Notes: a model not told the origin generated them from the letters alone. A stretch of 47,096 nucleotides of DNA from Pseudomonadota bacterium (GCA_018362935.1 JAHALQ010000011.1:1-47096), one strand, 5' to 3'. Shown: positions 14,210-22,926, counted from the first letter of the stretch. A program made the numbers and translations.

Positions 14210-15487
14210 TTATTTTTTCAGGATAGACTTGCCGGCATAAATAGCCATATCGCCCAACTCTTCTTCAATACGGATAAGCTGGTTGTATTTGGCCATGCGG
14301 TCGGTACGAGACATTGAACCGGTCTTGATCTGGCCGCAGTTGGTGGCAACGGCAATATCGGCAATGGTGGCGTCTTCGGTTTCGCCCGAGCGGTGCGACA
14401 ATACGGCGGTGTATTTGTTGCGGTGGGCGAGGTCTACGGCCTGCATGGTTTCGGTCAGTGTGCCGATTTGGTTGACTTTAACCAGAATAGAGTTGGCAAC
14501 GCCTTTTTCGATACCCATCGCCAGGCGCTTCGGGTTGGTGACGAACAAATCGTCGCCGACCAGCTGGATTTTGTCGCCGAGTTTGTCGGTCAGCATCTTC
14601 CAGCCTTCCCAATCGTCTTCGGCCATACCGTCTTCAATGGAGAAAATCGGGAAACGGTCGCACAGGTCTTTGTAGAATTCGACCATCTGGGCGTTGGTAT
14701 ATGATTTGCCTTCGCCTTCCATTTCATATTTGCCGTCTTTGTAAAATTCGGAAGAAGCCGCGTCAATCGCCAGAACGACATCGTCGCCGGGCTTATAGCC
14801 GGCATCTTTGATTGAGTTGACAATAAAGGTCAGGGCTTCTTCGGCAGATTTGAGGTTCGGAGCAAAACCGCCTTCGTCGCCGACGTTGGTGTTGTGGCCG
14901 GCAGCTTTGAGGTTCTTCTTCAAAACCTGGAAGATTTCGGCGCCCATGCGGATGGCTTCGCGGATATTGGCGGCGGAAACCGGCATAATCATAAATTCCT
15001 GAATGTCAATCGGGTTATCGGCATGTTTGCCGCCGTTCAGAATATTCATCATCGGAACCGGCAGAGTGCGAGCCATGGTGCCGCCGAGGTAACGGTACAG
15101 GGGCAGTTCGGCTTCTTCGGCCTGAGCTTTGGCAACCGCCATTGAAACGGCCAGCATGGCGTTGGCGCCGAGTTTGCCTTTGTTTTCGGTGCCGTCAAGT
15201 TCAATCATGGTGCGGTCGATATCAATCTGGTCTTCGGCTTCAAGTCCGGCCAGAGCGTCGTAAATTTTGTCGTTGACGTTTTCAACGGCATTCAAAACGC
15301 CTTTGCCGCCAAAACGTTTTTTGTCACCGTCACGCAGTTCGACAGCTTCGTGAACGCCGGTAGAAGCACCCGAAGGAACGGCAGCGCGGCCGAAAGCGCC
15401 GCTTTGCAGAACAACGTCGGCTTCAACCGTCGGCGTACCGCGGGAGTCCATAATTTCTCTGGCGTGAATATCAATAATAGCACTCAT
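14210..15487 (-). CDS. eno: Enolase
   Basis: Converts 2-phosphoglycerate to phosphoenolpyruvate in glycolysis; also often part of the RNA degradosome. The 425 residues are the usual length. Signatures are 'AREIMDSRGTPTVEADV' at the N-terminus, 'GGKHADNPIDIQEFMIMP', 'FSIEDGMAEDDWEGWK', the metal-site 'LVGDDLFVTNP' and the C-terminal 'VLSHRSGETEDATIADIAVATNCGQIKTGS'. TAGGAG precedes the ATG by six bases. It stands alone: a terminator follows and a promoter region (TTGACA at 15552-15547; TATAAA at 15541-15536 as possible elements) precedes. Confidence 0.98.
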   Translation of the reverse strand: MSAIIDIHAREIMDSRGTPTVEADVVLQSGAFGRAAVPSGASTGVHEAVELRDGDKKRFGGKGVLNAVENVNDKIYDALAGLEAEDQIDIDRTMIELDGTENKGKLGANAMLAVSMAVAKAQAEEAELPLYRYLGGTMARTLPVPMMNILNGGKHADNPIDIQEFMIMPVSAANIREAIRMGAEIFQVLKKNLKAAGHNTNVGDEGGFAPNLKSAEEALTFIVNSIKDAGYKPGDDVVLAIDAASSEFYKDGKYEMEGEGKSYTNAQMVEFYKDLCDRFPIFSIEDGMAEDDWEGWKMLTDKLGDKIQLVGDDLFVTNPKRLAMGIEKGVANSILVKVNQIGTLTETMQAVDLAHRNKYTAVLSHRSGETEDATIADIAVATNCGQIKTGSMSRTDRMAKYNQLIRIEEELGDMAIYAGKSILKK

Positions 15488-15620
15488 TTTCTTCTCCTAA
15501 TAAATTAAAAATGCACTGGCTATAACTTGGTCTATTTTATACCTGATGTCAAGCAAAAGTCATGAATAAGGCAAAGCTTTTTTAAGGCTGGCGGAAAATT
15601 GATTTTGGATATTTCGTCTA

Positions 15621-15649
15621 TTGACCGTACCGTCTGTTTATGTTATCAT
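15621..15649 (+). promoter_or_regulatory. Promoter of the 15756 gene
   Basis: TTGACC (15621-15626), a 17-bp spacer and TATCAT (15644-15649) give a start near 15656 and a leader of about 100 bases. In the leader GCGCCA (15674-15679) can pair with TGGCGC (15721-15726), just upstream of the coding start. Confidence 0.55.
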
Positions 15650-15755
15650 TATTCCATAAGAAATATACTATTAGCGCCATTATTATACATACGAAGTGAT
15701 TGTTTTCGCTTTTGCATTAGTGGCGCATCATGTTAAAAAACCTAATAAACGAACT

Positions 15756-16160
15756 ATGAAAAAAACGATTAATTTGACCGGAAAAAAGATTTTTGCCATT
15801 GCAGAGCTGTTGGGCATCATCGCCATGATAATTTCTTTCTGGTGGAACATCATTGAAGAAACAATGACGATGTCTGTCATTTTTACGGTGGGAACCCTGC
15901 CGATTATGGCTAGGCCTTTCTGGAATTTCTTCCGCCTGAAAAGGTTGAACAGACGCTATCGTCCGAGCAGCTTTAATCCGAACTATTATCTTTCAAGAGG
16001 ACTAAACTGGATTGTTTTGGACATTTTCTGGCTGACGGCGATTTCGGACAATTTGTATGTTGTCGTCATCAATAAGCTTATGGTCGTTTGTCTGCTTGCT
16101 GTAATGGTTTTTATAGCTGTCTCACCGGCCAAAAGGAAAACAAGACCTTATTATTTGTAA
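15756..16160 (+). CDS. Small membrane protein, hypothetical
   Basis: 134 residues from the ATG at 15756. A longer frame from a GTG at 15696 exists, but its extra residues overlap the leader hairpin and lack a Shine-Dalgarno, so I prefer the ATG. Three or four hydrophobic segments (about 10-27, 35-52, 86-103, 108-124) separated by a basic loop (RLKRLNRRYRPSS). No known family. It has its own promoter and terminator. Function cannot be inferred. Confidence 0.65.
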   Translation: MKKTINLTGKKIFAIAELLGIIAMIISFWWNIIEETMTMSVIFTVGTLPIMARPFWNFFRLKRLNRRYRPSSFNPNYYLSRGLNWIVLDIFWLTAISDNLYVVVINKLMVVCLLAVMVFIAVSPAKRKTRPYYL

Positions 16161-16174
16161 AAAACAAACAGAAG

Positions 16175-16210
16175 AATACCCGCGGAATTTCGGTTCCCGG
16201 GTATTTTTTT
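16175..16210 (+). terminator. Terminator after the 15756 gene
   Basis: AATACCCG and GGAA (16175-16187) pair with TTCC and CGGGTATT (about 16194-16205), followed by a run of T. Confidence 0.8.
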
Positions 16211-16288
16211 GTGGCTAAATCAAAAAGTTGGTTGTAAATTCGGCAGATTGGCTTATCCTGAAACAGAAAAATGGCTTGGGAGAAAATA

Positions 16289-16741
16289 ATGTTTTCTGAT
16301 AAATGGCATAAGCGTTTTATGGAAGTTGCCGAACTGGTTGCCACCTGGTCGAAGGATCCGTCAACCAAAGTCGGCGCGATTGTGGTCGGTCCGGATCGTG
16401 AAATACGCTCGACCGGCTATAACGGCGTCGTCCGCGGCGTGGATGACGATATCCCCGAACGGCTTGAACGTCCGACCAAGTATGACTTTTTTGAGCATGC
16501 CGAGCGCAATGCCGTGTATAACGCCTGCCTGATCGGCGCGTCGCTCAAAGGCTGCGTAATCTATGTCACTTCCATGCCTTGCCCGGACTGTGCCCGTGCG
16601 ATTATCCAATCGGGAATCAAAATGGTTGTGACGCATAAAGTGGAGGTTGACGCCAATTCTCCGGCCGGAACCTGGCGCGACAAACTGGTTTATTCCGAGC
16701 AGATGTTTGCCGAGGCCGGAATAGACTGCCTGTATCTGTAA
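16289..16741 (+). CDS. Deoxycytidylate (dCMP) deaminase-like protein
   Basis: Zinc-dependent deaminase of the dCMP/ComEB family; the reaction dCMP to dUMP feeds thymidylate synthesis. 150 residues from the ATG at 16289, supported by GGGAG six bases upstream; an in-frame ATG at 16271 has no such signal. Zinc site: H-A-E in 'FFEHAERNAVYNA', and P-C-P-D-C in 'TSMPCPDCARAI'. 'DPSTKVGAIVVGPDREI' is typical of the family. It is preceded by a terminator and has no operon partner, so it is probably a single-gene unit. A more general cytidine/nucleotide deaminase role cannot be excluded. Confidence 0.9.
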   Translation: MFSDKWHKRFMEVAELVATWSKDPSTKVGAIVVGPDREIRSTGYNGVVRGVDDDIPERLERPTKYDFFEHAERNAVYNACLIGASLKGCVIYVTSMPCPDCARAIIQSGIKMVVTHKVEVDANSPAGTWRDKLVYSEQMFAEAGIDCLYL

Positions 16742-16886
16742 CGGATAAAAAAATCTAATCCCACTTTAAATCCAGAACTTTGGCTCATATATAGCGAACT
16801 AAAGTATTAATGTTATTTAGAACATGCCTGACAGGCTTTAACAGCCGGACTTGTACTGACAGCGGTTTTGATGCAGGAGAAATCAG

Positions 16887-17513
16887 ATGAAGATTCTTAT
16901 CGCGGACGACCATGCTTTGTTTAGGGACGGTTTAAGCATGAATTTGGAAAAACTGGCGCCGCACGCGGTTATATCTCAGGCGGCCAATTTTACTCAGGCG
17001 CTCAAAATTGCGGCGGCCGAACCAAAACTGAATTTAATCATTATCGATTTGGACATGCCCGACATGAAATGGGAAGACGGCCTGCGCGAACTGCAGAAAG
17101 CCGCGCCCAATTCGCGCATCGTCATTATCTCGGCCTCGGATGAAAATAAAAACGTCAAAAAAGCGCTGGAACTCGGGGTATCGGGTTATATTTCCAAACG
17201 CATGGACACCAAGCTCTTAAACTCCGCGCTCAAACTGATTATCGACGGCGGAACTTATCTGCCGCCATCGGTTATGGAAGCCGGAAACAGCGTGGAAAAT
17301 CTGGGGCGCCGCACCAACGGCAAACATTTGACCGCGCGCCAGTCGGAAGTTTTGAGTTATGTGGCGGAAGGAATGTCGAATAAGCAGATTGCTTATGAAA
17401 TGGGCGTATCGGAAGCGACTGTCAAACTGCATATCAATGCGCTGCTGCGCGCCGTCGGCGCAACCAACCGCACGCAGGCTGTCGTCATCGCGCAAAAAAT
17501 GGGCATCATTTAA
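16887..17513 (+). CDS. NarL/FixJ-type response regulator, orphan
   Basis: Two-domain regulator of 208 residues. Receiver (1-120): acidic pair D7-D8, phospho-acceptor Asp in 'LIIIDLDMPDM' (about 54), S/T in 'IVIISASDE' and the conserved K in 'YISKRM'. C-terminal LuxR helix-turn-helix (about 145-205): 'LTARQSEVLSYVAEGMSNKQ' followed by the recognition helix 'SEATVKLHINALLRAVGATN'. CAGGAG sits seven bases before the ATG. No histidine kinase is nearby, so the partner is elsewhere. Targets cannot be told. A terminator follows directly. Confidence 0.92.
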   Translation: MKILIADDHALFRDGLSMNLEKLAPHAVISQAANFTQALKIAAAEPKLNLIIIDLDMPDMKWEDGLRELQKAAPNSRIVIISASDENKNVKKALELGVSGYISKRMDTKLLNSALKLIIDGGTYLPPSVMEAGNSVENLGRRTNGKHLTARQSEVLSYVAEGMSNKQIAYEMGVSEATVKLHINALLRAVGATNRTQAVVIAQKMGII

Positions 17514-17519
17514 AAAACA

Positions 17520-17545
17520 AAACCCCGCCTTTCACAGCGGGGTTT
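17520..17545. terminator. Bidirectional terminator
   Basis: AAACCCCGC (17520-17528) pairs with GCGGGGTTT (17537-17545) around CTTTCACA, between two convergent genes. Confidence 0.8.
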
Positions 17546-17549
17546 CAAT

Positions 17550-17570
17550 TCACAAATCACGAATCACATA
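17550..17570. repeat. Heptamer tandem repeat at a gene end
   Basis: CACAAAT, CACGAAT, CACATAT in tandem. On the minus strand this is TGA every seven bases, and the first TGA (17566-17564) is the stop codon of the lipoprotein gene. The same heptamer family recurs at 31388-31432. Confidence 0.6.
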
Positions 17571-18025
17571 TTGTACGGAACAACGCGAGCCTGTTTTCCA
17601 TAGAGAACAATGCATTTCTGTCCCGGAACCAGCAGTTCGTTGGCGCCTTGGACAATGGTGACTAAACCGCCGTTGTCAAGCTGAACGACATATTCATAAG
17701 CCGCTTGTTTGGAAAGTTCGGCCTGAGCGGCATCTCCGGCAATCCCGCCGATAAGCGCGCCGCCGATGGCGCCGAGGATAGGCACTGTATCGCCGCCGCC
17801 GATAGCCGAGCCGGCCACGCCGCCGGCCGCTGCGCCGAACAGAGTTCCGGCATTGTTGTTATTGCTCTTGACGGTCACCTGGCGGACACTGACGATTGTG
17901 CCTTTGGCAGCACGGTTGACTTCACCGGCAGAAGAGGCATAATAATCGTTGGTGCCGATATCCGCCGTGCAGGCGCCGACGGCGAGCAAGGCGGGGATAA
18001 TCATGGTAAGGGCGGCTTTTTTCAT
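17564..18025 (-). CDS. Glycine-zipper outer membrane lipoprotein, SlyB/Pcp-like
   Basis: 153 residues from the ATG at 18025, with AAAGGA upstream; the longer frame to 18085 overlaps the promoter. Signal peptide with lipobox AVGAC (about 14-18). A glycine-zipper double segment follows (GTLFGAAAGGVAGSAIGGG ... ILGAIGGALIGGIAGDAA, about 80-120), then a beta domain 'YEYVVQLDNGGLVTIVQ' and 'LLVPGQKCIVLYGKQARVVP'. This is the Pcp/SlyB/17-kDa antigen layout; such proteins lie in the outer membrane and react to envelope stress. A good promoter precedes it. Confidence 0.88.
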   Translation of the reverse strand: MKKAALTMIIPALLAVGACTADIGTNDYYASSAGEVNRAAKGTIVSVRQVTVKSNNNNAGTLFGAAAGGVAGSAIGGGDTVPILGAIGGALIGGIAGDAAQAELSKQAAYEYVVQLDNGGLVTIVQGANELLVPGQKCIVLYGKQARVVPYNM

Positions 18026-18056
18026 ATTTTTTTCCTTTTTTGTTGCATATACAACG

Positions 18057-18085
18057 AATTTAATATGTAGAATATTGTTTGTCAA
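18057..18085 (-). promoter_or_regulatory. Promoter of the SlyB-like gene
   Basis: Minus strand: TTGACA (18085-18080), 17-bp spacer, TAAATT (18062-18057). The start would fall about 25 bases before the ATG. Confidence 0.6.
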
Positions 18086-18179
18086 TGCTGGACATCTTTA
18101 TAAAGTTGTAATATAGTGACCAATCGGTTACTGGCAGTAATCTTGTATGAATAATGAATAACCAAGGATAGATGAACAA

Positions 18180-19568
18180 ATGATAAAAAGAACCAAAGTA
18201 ATTGACCTCCTGCGCGCTGAATCTCCGCTTTCCGAGGTCTTGGTGAAAGGCTGGGTCAGAACCCGCCGCGATGCCAAAGATTTTTCTTTTCTTGAAATCA
18301 ACGACGGCTCCTGCCTCAAAAATATCCAGGTTATTGCCAATAATAATCTCAAAAATTACGAAGATGTCAAAAAGCTTTCAACCGGTTCTTCCGTTGCCGT
18401 AAAAGGCGCGCTGACAGAGTCCAAAGGCGGCAACCAGAAATATGAAGTTGTGGCTTCGGAAGTAGAAATTTACAGCCTGGCGCCGGAAGATTTTCCGCTG
18501 CAAAAAAAGAAACACACCGACGAGTATCTGCGCACGATTGCCCATTTGCGTCCGCGCACCAATAAATACGGCGCGGCTTTCCGTGTCCGCTCGGAATTGT
18601 CTTATGCCATTCACAAGTTTTTTAACGAACGCGGTTTCCGCTATGTCCATACGCCGATAATCACCGGGTCTGACTGCGAAGGCGCCGGCGAGATGTTCCA
18701 AGTGACAACGCTGGACATGAAAAACCCGCCGCTGACCAAGGACGGAAAAATTGACTATTCTCAGGACTTTTTCGGCAAAGAAGCGCATCTGACCGTGTCC
18801 GGCCAGCTCAACGGCGAAATGTATGCCTGCGCTTTGGGCGATATTTATACTTTCGGGCCGACTTTCCGCGCCGAGAACTCCAATACCACCCGTCATGCCG
18901 CCGAGTTTTGGATGATTGAACCGGAAATGGCTTTTGCCGATATTTATGACGACATGGATTTGGCAGAGGACATGGTGCGTTTTTGCGTTAAGCATGTGAT
19001 GAAAAACTGCGCCGAAGATTTGGAACTTTTCAACAAATATGTCGAGCCGGGTTTGCTGGATAAACTAAACACTATCGTTGAAAAAGGTTTTGCGCGGATT
19101 ACGTATGCCGAAGCGATTGAGATTATGCAGAAGTCGGGACACGACTTTGAATATAAGCCCGAATTCGGTATTGATATGCAGACTGAACATGAGCGTTATC
19201 TTGCCGAAGTCCACTTCAAACGCCCGGTAATCGTGCGCGATTACCCGAAAGAGATTAAAGCTTTTTATATGCGCCTGAATGAAGACGGCCGTACGGTTGC
19301 TGCAATGGATGTTTTGGTTCCGGGCATCGGCGAGCTCATCGGCGGTTCGCAGCGCGAGGAGCGTTATGATGTTCTGGTGCAAAAAATTCGTGAAATGGGG
19401 ATGCATGAAGACGACTACGCCTGGTATCTCGATTCCCGCAAATACGGTTCTGTTCCGCACGCCGGTTTCGGTTTGGGTTTTGAGCGGATGATGATGCTGG
19501 TAACCGGTATCGGCAATATCCGCGACGTTATCCCGTTCCCGCGGACACCGAAATCGATTAATTTTTAA
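18180..19568 (+). CDS. asnS: Asparaginyl-tRNA synthetase
   Basis: Class IIb synthetase charging tRNA-Asn. N-terminal OB-fold anticodon domain (about 1-110, 'VLVKGWVRTRRDAKDFSFLEINDGS'), then the catalytic core: motif 2 'FGPTFRAENSNTTRHAAEFWMIEPE' in part, and motif 3 'GFGLGFERMMMLVTGIGNIRD' near the end, finishing with the typical 'PFPRTP'. The 462 residues are normal. Many alphaproteobacteria lack this enzyme and make Asn-tRNA through GatCAB, so its presence is worth noting. AAGGA lies 12 bases before the ATG. The secreted protein at 19578 follows after nine bases. Confidence 0.96.
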   Translation: MIKRTKVIDLLRAESPLSEVLVKGWVRTRRDAKDFSFLEINDGSCLKNIQVIANNNLKNYEDVKKLSTGSSVAVKGALTESKGGNQKYEVVASEVEIYSLAPEDFPLQKKKHTDEYLRTIAHLRPRTNKYGAAFRVRSELSYAIHKFFNERGFRYVHTPIITGSDCEGAGEMFQVTTLDMKNPPLTKDGKIDYSQDFFGKEAHLTVSGQLNGEMYACALGDIYTFGPTFRAENSNTTRHAAEFWMIEPEMAFADIYDDMDLAEDMVRFCVKHVMKNCAEDLELFNKYVEPGLLDKLNTIVEKGFARITYAEAIEIMQKSGHDFEYKPEFGIDMQTEHERYLAEVHFKRPVIVRDYPKEIKAFYMRLNEDGRTVAAMDVLVPGIGELIGGSQREERYDVLVQKIREMGMHEDDYAWYLDSRKYGSVPHAGFGLGFERMMMLVTGIGNIRDVIPFPRTPKSINF

Positions 19569-19577
19569 GGAGACTGC

Positions 19578-20150
19578 ATGCGATATCTGGCAATCGTGCT
19601 GACATTCGTTCTGTGGAGCGGCGTATCAGCGGCGCAGGAGGATTTAGGTTCTGCCCCCGCTGCGGAATACGACACGTTCGGCGTGCCCAATCAGGTCTTG
19701 CGCGAGATAACCGCGCCGAACCGACCGGAGAATTTAACGCCGCCGGATGTCGATTGCAACGATGCCGGGTTGCTGCAGCAGGTCAGAGATAAAATTTCCG
19801 AGCTGCAGAAAGCAGTCGATGACGAAAATGTGGTTGAGCGCCGCGCGCGCCTGCTGGCGCTGAAACATATCGGCAGTTTTGCAGAGCAGAATCCCGCCGA
19901 ATTTCAGCCCAAAGACAATTACCGCGTGGCCAACCGCATAATTGCCGTTAAAATCAACCGACATCTCAAGGACGGAGAGCTCAAACTCTGTGTCAGCGGC
20001 AATCCCGTTTTGGATCGGAAGATATATATGTTAATATACCGTTTCGAGGGCTCGGTTTATGTCGAAATTATCAACTATACCGCGACCGTCGGTGACGGCG
20101 AGCCGTATATAATTTATGAAAAACCGCTTGCAAAACATGAGGAAAAATAA
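19578..20150 (+). CDS. Secreted hypothetical protein
   Basis: 190 residues. Residues 1-19 form a Sec signal peptide with probable cleavage after 'SGVSAA'. The mature part has a proline-rich start (APNRPENLTPPDVDCND), a helical segment (LLQQVRDKISELQKAVDDENVVERRARLLALKH in parts), a basic stretch and a beta-rich end (VYVEIINYTATVGDGEPYIIYEK). Two cysteines (about 54 and 137) could form a disulfide. AAGGAG precedes the ATG closely, and the gene is nine bases behind asnS, so they are probably cotranscribed. Not recognised; periplasmic location inferred. Confidence 0.78.
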   Translation: MRYLAIVLTFVLWSGVSAAQEDLGSAPAAEYDTFGVPNQVLREITAPNRPENLTPPDVDCNDAGLLQQVRDKISELQKAVDDENVVERRARLLALKHIGSFAEQNPAEFQPKDNYRVANRIIAVKINRHLKDGELKLCVSGNPVLDRKIYMLIYRFEGSVYVEIINYTATVGDGEPYIIYEKPLAKHEEK

Positions 20151-20240
20151 TATAATCGCCCACAGTTTTGAAGGTTGATTTTTGTTATTTGATACATAAA
20201 TAATATATGGTTTGGATTTACAAAGAGGTCAAAAAAGGCA

Positions 20241-21137
20241 ATGAGCAAAGGGTCTGAACTTATCCTGAGGACGTCTTCCAATTTACCGGCTCTGGTGAAT
20301 GACAACAGTCTGTCCGCTTATCTGGAACAAATTAAAAAATTCCCGGTTTTGAGTGAAGAGCAGGAACTTTCTCTGGTTAATGATTTTCAGAAAAACGGCA
20401 ATATGCAGGCTGCGCAGGCGCTGGTAACTTCGCATTTGCGGCTGGCTGCCAAAATAGCTTTTAATTACCGCCATTACGGACTGCCGCTGCTGGATATCAT
20501 ATCCGAAGCCAATATCGGTTTGATGCAGGCGGTCAAAAAATTTGATTTGTCCAAAAACGTACGTTTGGCGACTTATGCGATTTGGTGGATTAAGGCCTCG
20601 ATTAATGATTATATTCTGCGTTCGTGGTCGCTGGTAAAAATGGGCACCAAGGCCGCGCAAAAAAAACTTTTCTACAACCTCAACCGTATCAAAGCGCGTC
20701 TGGGCATATACGAGAATAAGGAGTTGGAACCGGAAGTCGTCAAAAACATCGCCCGCGAACTGGTTGTCGAAGAAGGTGACGTGGTAGAAATGAACCGCCG
20801 TCTGAACGGCGACAAATCGCTGAACGTCAGTGTTTCCGACGAAGACGAAATGGAGCGGATTGACCTGCTGGTCGACAAGTCGCAAAATCTGGAAGAAAGC
20901 CTTGCCCGCCGTCAGGAAGCGTCGTATAAAATGCAGATTCTGCAGCGCTGCCTCAGCCAGTTGAGCGAGCGCGAGCAGTATATTATTAAAAACCGGATGC
21001 TGACCGAAAATCCGGAAACCCTCGAAACGATCGGCCAGAAATTCAGCATCAGCCGCGAGCGTATCCGGCAGATTGAAAAAACGTCTTTTGACAAGCTGAA
21101 GGCCTTAGTTTTGGTTGCAATCAGCGCCAAAAGGTGA
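20241..21137 (+). CDS. rpoH: RNA polymerase sigma-32 factor RpoH
   Basis: Heat-shock sigma factor, 298 residues. Region 2: 'LVTSHLRLAAKIAFNYRHYGLPLLDIISEANIGLMQAVKKFD' in parts, with 2.4 'RLATYAIWWIKASINDYI'. Directly after comes 'QKKLFYNLNR', the RpoH box, which separates it from RpoD and RpoS types. Region 4.2: 'LETIGQKFSISRERIRQIE'. Alphaproteobacteria may have several RpoH paralogues; this could be any one of them. A matching promoter is found before clpB (24112-24141). Leader of about 60-90 bases; a small ORF and prmC follow on the same strand. Confidence 0.95.
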   Translation: MSKGSELILRTSSNLPALVNDNSLSAYLEQIKKFPVLSEEQELSLVNDFQKNGNMQAAQALVTSHLRLAAKIAFNYRHYGLPLLDIISEANIGLMQAVKKFDLSKNVRLATYAIWWIKASINDYILRSWSLVKMGTKAAQKKLFYNLNRIKARLGIYENKELEPEVVKNIARELVVEEGDVVEMNRRLNGDKSLNVSVSDEDEMERIDLLVDKSQNLEESLARRQEASYKMQILQRCLSQLSEREQYIIKNRMLTENPETLETIGQKFSISRERIRQIEKTSFDKLKALVLVAISAKR

Positions 21138-21164
21138 TATACTAATCAAACAACGGAGGGGAAA

Positions 21165-21362
21165 ATGGATATTTCTTCATCACATGAGATGCCCGATACC
21201 AATCTGCGCAGTCTGGCAGAGAAGGTTGCCCTCGGTTGGGATTTTGACAGTTTGGAGCAGCGTATGGATTCCCGTTTGGCGAAAATCCGCCGCGAAAAAC
21301 AGGGCGGCGGCAGCGAGGGCAAAACGCCCCGAGCACCCGGGAACGAACTTAGCCGTTCTTAA
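21165..21362 (+). CDS. Small conserved-looking protein, 65 residues
   Basis: Short frame with an excellent ribosome site (GGAGG, five bases before the ATG) between rpoH and prmC on the same strand. The product is charged and largely helical ('LRSLAEKVALGWDFDSLEQR', 'SRLAKIRREKQ') with a glycine/proline-rich tail. No membrane segment or motif. The context (27 bases after rpoH, 18 before prmC) and ribosome site favour a real gene; function unknown. Confidence 0.6.
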   Translation: MDISSSHEMPDTNLRSLAEKVALGWDFDSLEQRMDSRLAKIRREKQGGGSEGKTPRAPGNELSRS

Positions 21363-21380
21363 TTTTATTTAAAGATATTT

Positions 21381-22238
21381 ATGAACTCTCAGATTGAACA
21401 AATAATCAGGCAGACGCTGGCTGGCTTGTCCGCTCATCAGGTGGAAACATCGGCTTATGAGATAAAGCTTCTGCTTGCCGAGGTCTTGGGCTGCAATGCG
21501 GGCAGCGTGCTGTCCTATCCCCGCGGGCTGACAGAACGGCAGCTTAGACAATTTGAAGAGTTTGTCGCGTTGCGCCGCCGGCATGTTCCGGCTGACAAGA
21601 TTATCGGGCACAGAGGTTTTTACAAATATGAATTTGCAGTCAACAGCGACGTTCTGTCGCCGCGGCCGGATACTGAAATTTTGGTTGAAGCGGCAATAAG
21701 AGGCGCTTTAGCCGAAAACAGCCGGACGGTTTTGGAATTGGGCGTCGGTTCGGGCTGCGTCATACTGTCGGTTTTGGCCGATTGCCCGCAGCTGTCCGGC
21801 ACGGGGGTTGACATTTCCGATGCCGCGCTGGCGGTGGCACGCCGAAATGCCGAAACCATGGGCTTGGCGCAGCGGCTGGATTTACGCCGGTCAGATTGGT
21901 TTGCCGCGGATTTTGCCGCGCAGTTTGCATCCGGGTTTGACATGGTTGTTTCCAATCCGCCGTATATTGCGCGCAAAGAGATTTTGTCGCTGGATGCCGA
22001 GGTGAGGGATTATGACCCGCGGGCGGCTTTGGACGGCGGCGAGGACGGCCTGGACAGCTACCGGCGGATTGCCGCTTTGGCGCCGCAGCTGCTTAATGAG
22101 GGCGGCCGCATATATCTTGAAGTCGGCGAAGGCCAGGCGCGGGAAGTATCAGCCCTGTTTGCGGCCAACGGCCTGACACCCGAAAAAATTCTCAAGGATT
22201 TGGGCGGTGTCGAAAGATGTGTAATCCTCAAAAAATAG
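21381..22238 (+). CDS. prmC: Release factor glutamine methyltransferase PrmC
   Basis: Methylates the GGQ glutamine of release factors RF1 and RF2 using SAM. N-terminal helical domain (about 1-85), then 'SPRPDTEILVE', the SAM loop 'VLELGVGSGCVILSVL' and the diagnostic catalytic 'VVSNPPYI' (NPPY). 285 residues is normal. In alphaproteobacteria prmC usually follows prfA and precedes a DUF4167 gene; here the DUF4167 gene is present but prfA is not. The start ATG lacks a strong Shine-Dalgarno, which may mean coupling to the small ORF before it. Confidence 0.95.
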   Translation: MNSQIEQIIRQTLAGLSAHQVETSAYEIKLLLAEVLGCNAGSVLSYPRGLTERQLRQFEEFVALRRRHVPADKIIGHRGFYKYEFAVNSDVLSPRPDTEILVEAAIRGALAENSRTVLELGVGSGCVILSVLADCPQLSGTGVDISDAALAVARRNAETMGLAQRLDLRRSDWFAADFAAQFASGFDMVVSNPPYIARKEILSLDAEVRDYDPRAALDGGEDGLDSYRRIAALAPQLLNEGGRIYLEVGEGQAREVSALFAANGLTPEKILKDLGGVERCVILKK

Positions 22239-22239
22239 A

Positions 22240-22267
22240 TTGCAATTCGCAAATTATTATATAATAT
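22240..22267 (+). promoter_or_regulatory. Promoter of the DUF4167 gene
   Basis: TTGCAA (22240-22245), 16-bp spacer, TAATAT (22262-22267), start near 22274, leaving a leader of about 120 bases. Confidence 0.55.
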
Positions 22268-22349
22268 ATGCAATGTTTTAGCGGTTTATCCGGTTTAGTT
22301 TTGGTGCCGTTTTTACTTTTCAAAATAACATTTCGGTTTTTTTGCTAAC

Positions 22350-22398
22350 CTGCTCCCTGTCGGTTAAGGGGGCTAACATTTATGGTAATGATTTAATG
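22350..22398 (+). promoter_or_regulatory. Leader with masked ribosome site and mini-ORF
   Basis: The only Shine-Dalgarno, AAGGGGG (22366-22372), can pair with CTCCCT upstream (near 22352-22357). It is spaced for an ATG at 22382 that opens a four-codon frame (Met-Val-Met-Ile-stop). The stop of this frame overlaps the DUF4167 ATG (TAATG at 22394-22398), so translation of the main gene may depend on reinitiation. Confidence 0.45.
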
Positions 22399-22926
22399 AG
22401 AAAAAATAACAAATACAGAAATAACAGCAATAATTACAATTCGCAGATTTATTCGCTTAATTACAAATTTGACAGTATTTCCGCCGCCGGAAAAATCAGC
22501 GGTACGGCGCTGGATTTGATAAAAAGGTATAATGAACTGGCCAAAGAGGCTCAGGGCAATGCCGATTATGTCGAGGCCGAAAATTTTCGCCAGTATGCCG
22601 AACATTACCGCAAAATCGTGACCGAAATCAACGAACGCAAAGACCAGCGTTATAATAACAATAACCGCGCAGAAAACCAGCAGCCGGAAACTCCGGCGGC
22701 CGAAGCTGAAAATCCGGCGCCTGCGGCGGAAGCGGCAGCCCCGGCTGAAAATGCCGGCAACGGCAATGACATTGTTCCCGTCCGCAAACGTACCTTTAAG
22801 GTTATTGACATTAATTCGCCGTCTGCTGAGAATGAAGAAAGCGCCGAAGTCGTTGCCACCGTCAAAAAGACGGTCCGCACGCGCGCGCCGAGGGCCAAAG
22901 CCGGGGCAGAAAACGCCGCAATCTAG
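22396..22926 (+). CDS. DUF4167-domain protein
   Basis: 176 residues from the ATG at 22396. The N-terminal half is the DUF4167 domain: an Asn/Arg-rich start (RKNNKYRNNSNNYNSQ), then 'GKISGTALDLIKRYNELAKE' and 'YVEAENFRQYAEHYRKIV', which matches the conserved 'AENYLQHAEHYYRI' of the family. The rest is an acidic Ala/Pro/Glu linker and a basic end (VRTRAPRAKAG). The Asn/Arg-rich region suggests nucleic-acid binding, but the role is unknown. The family is found almost only in alphaproteobacteria, usually between prmC and clpB, as here apart from one extra gene. Confidence 0.85.
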   Translation: MRKNNKYRNNSNNYNSQIYSLNYKFDSISAAGKISGTALDLIKRYNELAKEAQGNADYVEAENFRQYAEHYRKIVTEINERKDQRYNNNNRAENQQPETPAAEAENPAPAAEAAAPAENAGNGNDIVPVRKRTFKVIDINSPSAENEESAEVVATVKKTVRTRAPRAKAGAENAAI

